This document shows positions 17,044 to 25,766 of a stretch of DNA of 64,000 nucleotides, piece by piece. Numbering within the stretch: the first letter of the stretch is position 1; every line of letters starts with the position of its first letter. The position numbers and the translations under genes are program-made. The DNA comes from an uncultured Coriobacteriales bacterium (GTDB lineage Bacteria > Actinomycetota > Coriobacteriia > Coriobacteriales > UMGS124), in assembly GCA_934636245.1 (NCBI GenBank), contig CAKUAI010000014.1:1-64000 (forward strand). Reading direction: 5' to 3'. The notes under the pieces were generated by a model that was not told the origin of the DNA, did no database searches, and saw only the letters and a list, made by a program, of their open reading frames with translations.

Positions 17044-19056
17044 CTACTTGACCAGGACGGCAAGGACGAGGAAGAACACGAGCGCGGCCACGATGTACAC
17101 GATGTACACGCGGAAGTTGCCGCCCTCGATGCGCTGGGCCTTCTGTCCGAGCCATGAGACGAACGATGCGACGGTGTCGACAAGGTACTTGTCGGCGAAA
17201 CCCTCAGCCTTGCCGGCCCCACGCACAAGCGCGTTGAAGCCCGACACGAAGGCGTCCTTCTTGGCCACGACGGCGGTGCGAGCCGCGTAGATCGGGCGCA
17301 GGAAGTGCTTGACCTCGGTGGCGAAGGTGGTGGCGATGACGGGCATGCCCGGGTCGAGCGCGTAACCGCAGGCCCAGGGGTCGCGGTCGCTGGCCTTGCC
17401 ACCATGGGCGAAGACCTGCTTGGCGGCCATGGGGAGCAGCACGCAAGCGATGAGCAGGACGGCAACGAACGGCGTGGAGATGGCGCTGCCCAGAACCGGG
17501 TTCACCAGCGTGGCGCCCTCGGCGACCACGACGGTGGAGGCGCTCAGGATGGAAGCGGCGACACCCTGCATGACGGGGGCAACCCACGGGGCGCCGATGC
17601 CGAGAAGCACGCAGATGACGGCCAGAACGACCATGCCGAAACGCATGGGGGCCGGGACCTCACGCGCCTGCTTGGCAACCTCGGAGCGAGGCGAGCCCAG
17701 GAACGTGACGCCGTACGCCTTAACAAAGCAGGTGACGGCCAGGGCGCCCGTGATGGCCAGCGACACGGCGGCGAACGCCACGAAGAACTTCACGGCCACC
17801 GTCGCCACACCGGCGATGGAAAACATCGACTGATAGATGAACCACTCGGACACAAAGCCGTTCAGCGGCGGGATGGCAGAGATGGCCAGCGACCCGATGA
17901 GGAAGCACATCGCAGTCACAGGCATGGCATGCACCAGGCCGCCCATGATCTCCATGTTGCGGCTGCCCGTGGTGTAGAGCACCGAGCCCGCACCCAGGAA
18001 GAGCAGGCCCTTGAACATGGCATGGTTGAGCACGTGGTACAGGCCGGCCATGAGGGCCAGACCGGCGATGACGGGCTGGTTCAGCGCCAGACCCATGAAG
18101 CCGATGCCAATGCCGAGAAGGATGATGCCGATGTTCTCGACGGAGTGGTAGGCAAGGAGCTTCTTGATGTCGTGCTCACCCAAGGCGTAGGCCACGCCCA
18201 GCACGCTGGACAGGGCGCCGATCACGAGGATGAGCAGGCCCCACCACAGCTGCACGCCGGTGGCGGCGAGCAGGTCCAAACCGACCTTCACGATACCGAA
18301 GACGCCGATCTTGATCATGCCGCCGGACATGAGCGCCGACACGTTGGAAGGCGCCGCCGGGTGAGCCTGGGGAAGCCAGGAGTGGAACGGGAACATGCCG
18401 GCCTTGCAGCCGAAGCCCACGAAGGCGAGCACGAAGCACACCGAACCCAGGATCGGGCCGAAGTCATGGGCGCGGAAGGTCGAAAACTCGAAGGAGCCGG
18501 TCTGGGCGGCCATGATGAGGAAGCCGATCATGATGCCCATGAAGCCGATGTGGGCCATGACCAGGTACAAGAAGCCAACGCGGATGGAGGCGGGCTTCTG
18601 CTCGATGATGACGAGGAAGTACGAGGAAAGGCTCATGAGCTCGAAGAACACGAGGAACCAGAAGGCGTTGTCCACGGTGAGGACGAGGTTCATGGAGGCG
18701 ATGAACGCGTTCATGAAGAAGCCGATGGCTCCCAGGCCCATGCCCTTGTACTCGTCGAAGTACGAGATGCCGTAGATCCAGGCAACGAAGCCCAGGATGT
18801 TGATGGCGACGAGCAGAAGGCCGTTCAGGCCGTTGAGCATGATGGAGAAGTCCGCGAACGAGAAGGGCGTGGCGAAGCTCACGGACACGCCCACCGGGTC
18901 GAGCACCGCGCCTACGCCGGCAATCACGGCGACGGCGGAGGCAATCGTGCCGAAGAAGCACGCGACATTCTTCGCGGTGTCCTCCTTCTTGCTCAGAAGC
19001 AGGGACAGCACGGCACCCACAACCGACACGAAAACGGAGATAAGCAGCAGGTCCAT
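17044..19056 (-). CDS. hyfB: Hydrogenase-4 component B (large antiporter-like subunit)
   Basis: The 670-residue protein is the longest of the three antiporter-like subunits, with about 16 transmembrane segments and a long C-terminal amphipathic region ending in another membrane helix, as in HycC/HyfB. Signatures are FGCKAGMFPFHSWLPQAHPA, PSNVSALMSG and DIKKLLAYHSVENIG. It starts three bases after hyfA ends, which implies translational coupling. Confidence 0.95.
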   Translation of the reverse strand: MDLLLISVFVSVVGAVLSLLLSKKEDTAKNVACFFGTIASAVAVIAGVGAVLDPVGVSVSFATPFSFADFSIMLNGLNGLLLVAINILGFVAWIYGISYFDEYKGMGLGAIGFFMNAFIASMNLVLTVDNAFWFLVFFELMSLSSYFLVIIEQKPASIRVGFLYLVMAHIGFMGIMIGFLIMAAQTGSFEFSTFRAHDFGPILGSVCFVLAFVGFGCKAGMFPFHSWLPQAHPAAPSNVSALMSGGMIKIGVFGIVKVGLDLLAATGVQLWWGLLILVIGALSSVLGVAYALGEHDIKKLLAYHSVENIGIILLGIGIGFMGLALNQPVIAGLALMAGLYHVLNHAMFKGLLFLGAGSVLYTTGSRNMEIMGGLVHAMPVTAMCFLIGSLAISAIPPLNGFVSEWFIYQSMFSIAGVATVAVKFFVAFAAVSLAITGALAVTCFVKAYGVTFLGSPRSEVAKQAREVPAPMRFGMVVLAVICVLLGIGAPWVAPVMQGVAASILSASTVVVAEGATLVNPVLGSAISTPFVAVLLIACVLLPMAAKQVFAHGGKASDRDPWACGYALDPGMPVIATTFATEVKHFLRPIYAARTAVVAKKDAFVSGFNALVRGAGKAEGFADKYLVDTVASFVSWLGQKAQRIEGGNFRVYIVYIVAALVFFLVLAVLVK

Positions 19057-19059
19057 GGT

Positions 19060-19650
19060 CTAGTTCCCCCCTTCCTCGTCCATGTTCTGGAAAGCCTCGA
19101 GGCCCTCCCGCACGCTGTTGGAGCGGCGGCAGGCGATTTCCTTGCCTTCCTCGTCGCACTCCATGAGCACGAGCGCCTCGGTGATGCAGGCGTCCACACA
19201 GTGGGGCTTGCAGTTGTCGTAGGCGCACAGGTCGCACTTGACCGCGACGGGCGAGACGCCCACCTCGCACTGGAGGATCGGGTCGAGCGAGCCGGGGAAC
19301 GACGGGGTGTTGTACTCGATGCCCGCCACGCCGGCGCGGGGCGTGCCGGCCATGTGGATTGCGCCGAAGGGGCACGACACGGCGCACAGCTTGCAGCCGA
19401 TGCAGTGGGCTTCGTCAACGCGGATGCAACCGTCGGGATCGCGACGGATGGCGTTGATGGGACATACTTTGAGGCAAGGGGCGCCCTCGCAATGGTGGCA
19501 TGTGACCGAAGCGACCAGGTCGCGGCTCTCAAAGAGCGCCAGACGAGGCTCTTTGGACAGGCCCGCACGCCGATGTCCCTCGCTGCACGCGGCACGGCAT
19601 GTTCCGCAGGCCACGCAGCGGCTCGGGTATATTGCGATGTAGCGATTCAT
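19060..19650 (-). CDS. hyfA: Formate hydrogenlyase electron-transfer subunit (HyfA/HycB)
   Basis: The 196-residue protein has four ferredoxin-type Cys groups: CVACGTCRAACSEGH, CHHCEGAPCLKVCP, CIGCKLCAVSCPFG and CDLCAYDNCKPHCVDAC. HycB/HyfA carries electrons from the formate dehydrogenase subunit into the complex. The start is ATG 19650 with GGGAGGGCAA upstream, 113 bases after fdhF. Confidence 0.94.
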   Translation of the reverse strand: MNRYIAIYPSRCVACGTCRAACSEGHRRAGLSKEPRLALFESRDLVASVTCHHCEGAPCLKVCPINAIRRDPDGCIRVDEAHCIGCKLCAVSCPFGAIHMAGTPRAGVAGIEYNTPSFPGSLDPILQCEVGVSPVAVKCDLCAYDNCKPHCVDACITEALVLMECDEEGKEIACRRSNSVREGLEAFQNMDEEGGN

Positions 19651-19682
19651 TTGCCCTCCCTTCATTGGATGAACGTGGGTGA

Positions 19683-19763
19683 CGCCGGAGGGGCGCCTTG
19701 GGCGGGGCCACCGGGCCGGGGGTTCTCCCCCCGCCCCTGCGGCCCCGCAGGCTGCGGGCGCCT
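19683..19763 (-). promoter_or_regulatory. GC-rich nested hairpins between fdhF and hyfA
   Basis: The gap holds an inner hairpin CGGGGG-TTCT-CCCCCCG and flanking complementary runs (GGCGGGGCC / GGCCCCGC) with no T-tract. It may protect the 3' end of the fdhF message or reduce, rather than stop, transcription into hyfA. This would set different levels for FdhF and the membrane complex. The function is inferred. Confidence 0.5.
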
Positions 19764-22001
19764 CTAGTTGAGCTCGCTTACCTGACCAGGGGTGACGTCG
19801 CGCTTTTCCAGGCCGTTGTATGCGACGCGCAGGTCTGCGTACTGGCCCTCGTTGGACTCGGCGGTGAGGCGCGCCTTGAGCTCCATGTAGAGCTCCTCGG
19901 CGTGCTGCTCGGCCCATACCTGGTCTTCTACGCGCTCGACCTCGATGGCACAGTACTTGCTCTCGGGGGTGCGCGAGCGGGCGTCGACGCGGTGGATGGT
20001 CAGGTCGTTGCACTTGCCGATCCACCACTGGTAGGTCATGTAGACGGCGCCCTCGTTCACACGGTCGTCCACGAAGGCTCGGGTGATGATCTTGCCGCGG
20101 CGAGAGGACACCCACACCAGGTCGTTGTTCTTGATGCCGCGCGCCTGGGCGTCGGCGGGGTGGATATGGGCAAAGCCCGGCTCTTCGGCAAGGTTGGACA
20201 GCTGCTCGCAGTTGCCGGTCATGGAGCGGCACGAGTAGTGGCCGACCTCGCGGACGGTGCACAGGATGAGCGGGTACTGGTCGTCGGGCATCTCGGAGGG
20301 GTCGACGTAGTCGTGGGCCACGAGATGGGCCTTGCCCTCGGGGGTCGTAAACTTGCCGCCAAGGAACAGGTCGGGCGAGCCGGGATGCTCGAGCGTGGGG
20401 ATGGGCCACTGGGCATGGCCGCAGCCTGCCATCTTCTCGTAGGTCGCGCCATAGGCGGCGGGCCACATGTTGCGGCACTCGTGGTCCCAGATGTCCTGGG
20501 TGTTCTTGTAGTGCATGTCGTAGCCCATGCGCTCGGCGATCTCGGAGAAGATCTGCCAGTCGTGCTTGCACTCGCCCTTGGGAGGAACCGCGGCGCTGAA
20601 GTACTGGAACGTGCGGTCGCAGGCAGAGAAGACGCCCTCGTGCTCGCCCCAGCTCGTGGCGGGAAGCACGACATCGGCCACGGCGCTCGTCTGCGTCATG
20701 AAGATGTCCTGCGACACGAAGAGGTCGAGCTTGGAGAGCTGGTGAGCAAGGTGCTGCGTGTCGTGATCGGTCTGCAGCGGGTCCTCGCCGAAGTTATAGA
20801 ACGCATGGATCTTGCCCTCCTCAACCAGGTGACCCAGGTCGGTGACCTTGTAGCCCACGTGGTCGGAGAGCTGCTCCACCGGGATGTTCCAGTTGTCAGC
20901 GAACTTCTGCCTGATGGCAGGGTCGGTGACCTTCTGGTAGCCAGGGAAGAAGTTGGGCAGCGCACCCATGTCGCAGGCACCCTGCACGTTGTTCTGGCCG
21001 CGCACGGGAGCCACGCCGGAATTGGGTTTGCCAATCTGATGCGAGATGCAGGCAATGGCCGCGCAGGTATGGACCGCCTCGACGTTCTGTCTGTGCTGGC
21101 AGACGCCCATGCCCCAGCACAGGATGGAGGACGGCTTGGCCGTGGCGTACATGCGTGCGGCCTCGTGCATCATGCCCGGGTCGATGCCTGTGATGTGCTG
21201 GGTGTTCTCGGGGGTGTAGCGCTCGATGGTCTCCCACCACTCCTCGAAGCCCAGGGTGTGCTCGCGCACGAACTCCTCGTCCATGAGGCCCTGCGTGACG
21301 ATGGAGTTTGCAAACGCGTTGAGGAATGCAATGTTGGAACCGTTCCTCAACGGCATGTAGATGTCGGCGATGCGCGCAGTCTCAATGAAGCGCGGGTCGG
21401 CGACGATGATCTTGGCGCCCTTTTCCTTGGCCTTCACCATGCGGCGGGCGACCAGGGGGTGGGACGTGTTGGGGTTGTAACCGAACAAGAACAAGCAGCC
21501 GGCGTCCTCAATACCGGGAACGCCGCAGCTCATGGAACCAGCACCGAGTGTGTCAATCAGACCGACGACAGTAGGGCCGTGTCAAACACGGGCGCAGTTG
21601 TCGATGTTGTTGGTCCCGATGCAGGCGCGGGCAAAACGCTGGGCCACGAGGTTGGACTCGTTGCCCGTGCCGCGCGAGGACCCCGTCACGAAGATGGAAT
21701 CCGGGCCGTACTTCGCCTTGATCTCAGAGAGCTTGGAAGCGATGAAGTCGAGCGCCGTGTCCCAGGAGACCTGCTTGAGCGGGGCGTCCTTGGACTCGCG
21801 CATCATGGGGTGCATGAGGCGCGGCGTCAAGATCTTCGTGTCGTTGATGAAGTCGTATCCGAACCAGCCCTTGAGGCAGAGAAATCCTTCATTTGTGAGA
21901 CCGGGCAGAGGCTCGGCGCCCACGACCAAATCATTCTCTACAATAAGGTTGAACTTGCACCCAGTACCGCAGTAAGGGCACACGACCATATGTTTTTCCA
22001 T
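19764..22001 (-). CDS. fdhF: Selenocysteine formate dehydrogenase H (in-frame UGA)
   Basis: The protein has 745 residues when the TGA at 21584-21582 is read as selenocysteine, residue 140, the same number as in E. coli FdhF. The context CARV-U-HGPTVVGL matches the FdhF active site. The N-terminus has the 4Fe-4S motif CPYCGTGC with a fourth Cys in FLCLKG. The bis-MGD domain follows, including NCARV and, after the Sec, SCGVPGIED and GYNPNTSHP. It oxidises formate to CO2 and hands electrons to HydN/HyfA. The start is ATG 22001 with GGAAAGG six bases upstream. There is no Tat signal, so it acts in the cytoplasm. Automatic annotation would split it at the TGA into 141- and about 590-residue pieces. 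Confidence 0.95.
21544..21584 (-). promoter_or_regulatory. SECIS-like element for selenocysteine insertion in fdhF
   Basis: Directly after the TGA the minus strand can fold with GTC / GAC arms around an apical loop containing GGTCTG. The E. coli fdhF SECIS loop also carries GGUCU, the SelB contact. The TGACACGGCCC start is also the same as in E. coli. SelA, SelB, SelD and tRNA-Sec are not in this window. Confidence 0.82.
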
Positions 22002-22079
22002 GGTCAACCTTTCCGGTGCTTACGCAGTTCACTTGCATGCCGCGCACGTGTTTTCGAAGGCCCATGCACGGCACATCCG

Positions 22080-22595
22080 TCAGGCGCCTGTTTCGCAGAC
22101 GGGCGCCTGACCCGCTTTCTTCAGAGCAGCGTCTATCTGGTCTTGGTCAACCAAGCGCAGCGCGTGCGACGTGCACGCCTCCACGCAAGCCGGGCCGTTC
22201 GTGCGGTCGTAGCAGCGGTCGCACTTGATGACGGTCGCAGAGGCGCGAGCGCCCAGGTGCATTCCGTCAAACTCATGCATGCCGAAGCCCGACTCGATGC
22301 GCACCGCGCCGTATGGGCAGGCCGTGACGCAGCTGGCGCATCCGATGCAGCGCTCCATGCGCACGCCGACTCGGTCGCCGTCCTTGTAGAGCGCCTGCGT
22401 AGGACATGCCGCCGCACACGGGGCGTCGGCACAGTGGTGGCACGCCACCGGCGACGTCATCCCGTTGTAGGCAACCACGTTCAACCTCGACACAGGTATG
22501 TCGCCCGGCACGTAATGCTTCACCAGACACGCCGCCATGCACGCCTTGCACCCCACGCACTTGCGCGGATCGGCCATGACAAACTTGCTTCCCAT
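22080..22595 (-). CDS. hydN: HydN-like four-cluster ferredoxin
   Basis: The 171-residue protein starts at ATG 22595 behind GGGAGGGAAT and has four [4Fe-4S] Cys groups: CVGCKACMAACLV, CHHCADAPCAAACPT, CIGCASCVTACPYG and CDRCYDRTNGPACVEAC. HydN partners FdhF in electron transfer in enterobacteria. The gene begins the formate hydrogenlyase operon, 78 bases ahead of fdhF. Confidence 0.92.
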   Translation of the reverse strand: MGSKFVMADPRKCVGCKACMAACLVKHYVPGDIPVSRLNVVAYNGMTSPVACHHCADAPCAAACPTQALYKDGDRVGVRMERCIGCASCVTACPYGAVRIESGFGMHEFDGMHLGARASATVIKCDRCYDRTNGPACVEACTSHALRLVDQDQIDAALKKAGQAPVCETGA

Positions 22596-23111
22596 TCGAT
22601 TCCCTCCCTTGCGTTCCTCGTAACTCTCCCCCATAAGGCACGACGTGCTGAGACGTCTTCACATTTGCTTCAAGAATGAAGCAACCATCGGGCACCCGCA
22701 TGCCGAGCCTTTCCCTACAAGGTGGAATAGTAGACCCAAACGAGGGCAACACAGGACCACAGGGGCAATTTAGTTGACGGTTTGGCACTTTTTAGGCGTT
22801 CAAAATGTAATACGATTGGTACACAGAAATGAGACACACATCAAAACACGTCGTAGTGAGGGTGAAATGAGGCATTTTAACTGTGCGGTAAACACGATTT
22901 CGACGCGCATGAGAGTTACGTGGGACATAATGATTTCGAATCGGGCAAAAGCAGGACTGAACGCTTTAGCGGAGAAAATTACCCGTCAGCAGCATAAAGC
23001 AAGCGTTGCAAAGGCAACTAAAACGTTGCTTTGTATATCAAACGTGATACAAACATGTGCAAAAGCGCACTGAGACGACTCGCTCTTGCCGTCAAAACGG
23101 GCCGAGAGGCA
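22596..23111. promoter_or_regulatory. Control region of the formate hydrogenlyase operon
   Basis: This 516-base non-coding stretch lies upstream of hydN and downstream of the phosphotransferase gene; its right half is clearly more AT-rich than its surroundings. A 7-bp dyad TTGCTTC-AAGAAT-GAAGCAA at 22665-22684, about 70 bases before the hydN ATG, is a plausible operator. No confident -35/-10 pair or sigma-54 site was found. Open frames within it (such as 22774-23073) have no ribosome binding site or recognisable protein. No regulator of the FhlA type is encoded nearby. Confidence 0.4.
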
Positions 23112-24353
23112 TCAACTCTGAAGGTAGCGCGCGGCCAATGCGAGCGTGTCTTGCTTCCATGTAGAAAGCAAGGCAGGAACAGGGTCGGAATCATGCCTGG
23201 TAGCAAGCCATGCGGTGAGTTGAAGGCGGCGCATCATGATAAGCGAGGGAATGACGGCCACATCCGCCTCTTCAAGGGGATGCGCGGTGGATGCAGCCCG
23301 ATACCCCTCGAGCCATGCGGCGACAAGGTCAGGCAGATCCGGACGCGCCTCGATAAAGCTGAGAGAAGCGGCAAGGTCGAAGAGGTGCCAGCTGTAAGCA
23401 CAGTCGTCAAAATCAAGAAGTTTGAGAATATCGCCTTCTACGAGGAGATTTGCAAGGCGCATGTCGGCATGGATGAGTCCAAAACGCTCGCAAGGTTTGC
23501 CATAAGCGGCCATGACGCAGCGAATGCGCGTCTCAGCGCGCTCAAGAAGCGCCCTTTCTCGGGGGGTAAAGCCAGCGAAAACGCGCCAGTCACCCCAAAG
23601 AGCATGGGGGCCAAGCGTGGTGTCACAGTCCCAGACAGGGCGGGTGATAGGCGGTATGAAGGAAGCACGGGGCGCAGCAGCAGCCCCAAGACCACGCATC
23701 TGTTCGCCCAGCGTAATGCCAGGCCTGAGCCCCTGGTTTAGTTCACGCGGCGCAGCGGCAACTCCGAGGCCCCGAGTCAATTCGCCAAACGCAGTACCAG
23801 GCCTAAGTGCCTGGTTAAGTTCATGCGGCGCAGCGGCAGGCTCGAGGCCCCGGGTATGCTCGTGCAGCGCTGCGGCAAGCGATCCGAGGCGACGGAAGAG
23901 GCGGCGCATCGTCTCCCCATCCCCCTCGTCGGGAGTCACTCCGTCCATATATGCAAAAGCAACCCCGTGAAATACGCTACCGTCAGGCAACGTCACAGCT
24001 TGAACGGCGGAACCATCGAGGGCCAGTATCGGACGAATGATTTCGATACCTTCAAGTTTTACTTCACCGTATAGGTGGAAGAGCCAATCGATTTCCGCTT
24101 GCAATTCCCTCAGACTTCGATACCCAGGGCGGCATATGCGCAGCGTTGCAACCGGATTCTCGTTTAGCCTGGTCACACGGTATGTATGATTCTCGGAGTA
24201 ACACAGCGGTTCAAGCACACAGCCAATAAAACCATAACGTTCAAGTAAAACATCAGCTGCTATGTCGAATAAGGACCCAGCGGATTCAGGCCCCGGATTG
24301 GGCACGGCATCTTCCCGCATGCCTGGTTCGTCGACCATCTTCAACCCCGCCAT
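23112..24353 (-). CDS. APH/homoserine-kinase-type phosphotransferase with internal repeats
   Basis: The 413-residue protein has a protein-kinase-like small-molecule phosphotransferase fold. The catalytic loop is LIHADMRLANLLVE and the metal-binding segment is KLLDFDDCAY. Between the N-lobe and PVWDCDTTLGPHALWGDW, where relatives have a short linker, lies an insertion of two and a half 26-residue repeats beginning TRGLxxAAAP and continuing xELNQxLRPG. The insert keeps frame. It starts 7 bases after the MFS gene, so the two are co-transcribed. The start is uncertain: ATG 24353 is used, with ATG 24338 possible. The substrate is unknown. Confidence 0.82.
   Translation of the reverse strand: MAGLKMVDEPGMREDAVPNPGPESAGSLFDIAADVLLERYGFIGCVLEPLCYSENHTYRVTRLNENPVATLRICRPGYRSLRELQAEIDWLFHLYGEVKLEGIEIIRPILALDGSAVQAVTLPDGSVFHGVAFAYMDGVTPDEGDGETMRRLFRRLGSLAAALHEHTRGLEPAAAPHELNQALRPGTAFGELTRGLGVAAAPRELNQGLRPGITLGEQMRGLGAAAAPRASFIPPITRPVWDCDTTLGPHALWGDWRVFAGFTPRERALLERAETRIRCVMAAYGKPCERFGLIHADMRLANLLVEGDILKLLDFDDCAYSWHLFDLAASLSFIEARPDLPDLVAAWLEGYRAASTAHPLEEADVAVIPSLIMMRRLQLTAWLATRHDSDPVPALLSTWKQDTLALAARYLQS
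23670..23855 (-). repeat. Coding 78-bp tandem repeat inside the phosphotransferase gene
   Basis: Two full 78-base units and a partial third encode 26-residue units that differ at only a few positions. Unit 1 covers about 23778-23855, unit 2 about 23700-23777, and the partial unit about 23670-23699. The near-identity suggests recent slippage or duplication. Confidence 0.85.
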
Positions 24354-24360
24354 ACACAAC

Positions 24361-25554
24361 TTAGCGGCTATGCCTGACGAGTCGCAACATCACAAGTGCC
24401 AACGCCAGGCCCACAAGCGACAGGCCCGATCCCACAAGACCCGCGCAGTGCATGCCGGGGCCCTCGACCACAAGGCCGCCCACGGCAGTGCCAAACGCGA
24501 TGCCGACGTTGAACGAGACGGGCTCCAACGAGCTGGCAAGGGTGAGCGCCTTGGGGCACTTGGAGTTCGCAGTGTGCATGAACATGGAGATGCACGGCAC
24601 CGACTGCACATACATGAGCAAACCAATGGCAAAGATCAGAATGAGGCTTTCCGGCATCTTGGGAGTCGCGAAATACAGGCCCAGCAGCACCGCCGCATCA
24701 ACGATAAAGAGCGGGATAAGCGCCTTGACGCCGAACTTGGAATCGACCCAGCCTGACAGCAGGTTTGAGAAGAAGGTGACGGCACCATAAGCCATGAGCG
24801 CCATGCTCGCCTCGACGTTGCCCATGCCAAGTACATCGACGAAATAAGGCGTCACATAGCCGTAGAACACGTAGATCGCGCCCACGGCGAACATGAAGAC
24901 GGCCATGCCCACAAGCACGCATGGCTGCTTGAGCAGGACGGCCTGCTCACGAAACGTTGCAGGGACGTCGGTAGCGCCTTCCCGGGGCATCAGGGCAATC
25001 ATCACCGCGCACACCACGACGCACAGCACCAAAACGATTGCCATGTCAACGTGCCAGTTCCAGGTGTCGGCAATCATCTTGCCGGCCGAGGTTGCAATGA
25101 CCATGGCAACCGAGAACGCTGCGTAGATGACCGAGATGGCCATGGAGACCTTGCTGGGACCCAGAAGCTCCGGGATGAACGTCACGCCAACAGCAAGGAG
25201 GGCTCCAGACACCGAGCCAATCAAGATACGCGAGATGAGCAGGATCTCGAAATTGGGGGCGATGAGCGACAGAAGGTTGCCCAGGCAAAAGACGACGCAG
25301 TACACAATGAGCAAGTGGAATCGCTTGAAGCGCCCAGTGGTGAGGGCCAACGTAGGTGTCACAAACGCATACGTGACGGCAAAAACGCTGATGAGCATGC
25401 CCACCTGAGACAGGCCCACGCCATAATCGGCGGCAATCTGCGGGGTAATGCCGATGATGATGAATTCGGAACATCCCAACGTAAAGCCCAGGATAACGAG
25501 CAAGGCAACGCACACACGCGTGCGGGCTACAGACAGGGATTGCGCACCAGACAC
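24361..25554 (-). CDS. MFS transporter (DHA1, arabinose-efflux-like)
   Basis: The 397-residue protein has 12 predicted transmembrane segments. The family loop between helices 2 and 3 reads TLALTTGRFKRFHLLI, and helix 1 has GFTLGCSEFIIIGITPQIA, typical of the AraJ/SotB branch of drug-proton and sugar effluxers. The start is GTG 25554 with GAGG upstream. It shares a transcript with the phosphotransferase that follows. The transported molecule is not predictable. Confidence 0.85.
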   Translation of the reverse strand: MSGAQSLSVARTRVCVALLVILGFTLGCSEFIIIGITPQIAADYGVGLSQVGMLISVFAVTYAFVTPTLALTTGRFKRFHLLIVYCVVFCLGNLLSLIAPNFEILLISRILIGSVSGALLAVGVTFIPELLGPSKVSMAISVIYAAFSVAMVIATSAGKMIADTWNWHVDMAIVLVLCVVVCAVMIALMPREGATDVPATFREQAVLLKQPCVLVGMAVFMFAVGAIYVFYGYVTPYFVDVLGMGNVEASMALMAYGAVTFFSNLLSGWVDSKFGVKALIPLFIVDAAVLLGLYFATPKMPESLILIFAIGLLMYVQSVPCISMFMHTANSKCPKALTLASSLEPVSFNVGIAFGTAVGGLVVEGPGMHCAGLVGSGLSLVGLALALVMLRLVRHSR

Positions 25555-25682
25555 CGAAGACCTCGACTTTCGCTCCCCTCACTCAAGCGACGGTATGGAG
25601 CAAGGGGCCAACACCCACACCGAGAGACCCAGCCGCGCACCAACGCGTCCAAGCCCCTTTATATATGATCGAAAGGATTGTA

Positions 25683-25736
25683 TAAAACAAAAGCCGACCG
25701 CCGCGTCACTTCACGAGAAGGGCGCAAGCGGTCGGC
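25683..25736 (-). terminator. Terminator of pckA
   Basis: A 9-bp stem GCCGACCGC / GCGGTCGGC lies 31 bases after the pckA stop codon and is followed on the minus strand by TTTTGTTTTA. Confidence 0.88.
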
Positions 25737-25766
25737 ACCTAGCAAGCTAAAAGCTGTACGAACGTG

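Noticed and set aside
21582..21584. In-frame stop splitting fdhF, suggesting a pseudogene
   Set aside because: The stop is TGA at the exact selenocysteine position with a SECIS-like hairpin, and both halves are intact FdhF sequence.
22740..22800. Sigma-54 promoter for the formate hydrogenlyase operon (TGGCAC seen)
   Set aside because: The TGGCAC is on the wrong strand for hydN and lacks the TTGC element at the right spacing. Sigma-54 is not expected in Coriobacteriia.
22774..23073. 99-codon plus-strand frame upstream of the formate hydrogenlyase operon
   Set aside because: No ribosome binding site and no recognisable domain; it lies in an AT-rich control region.
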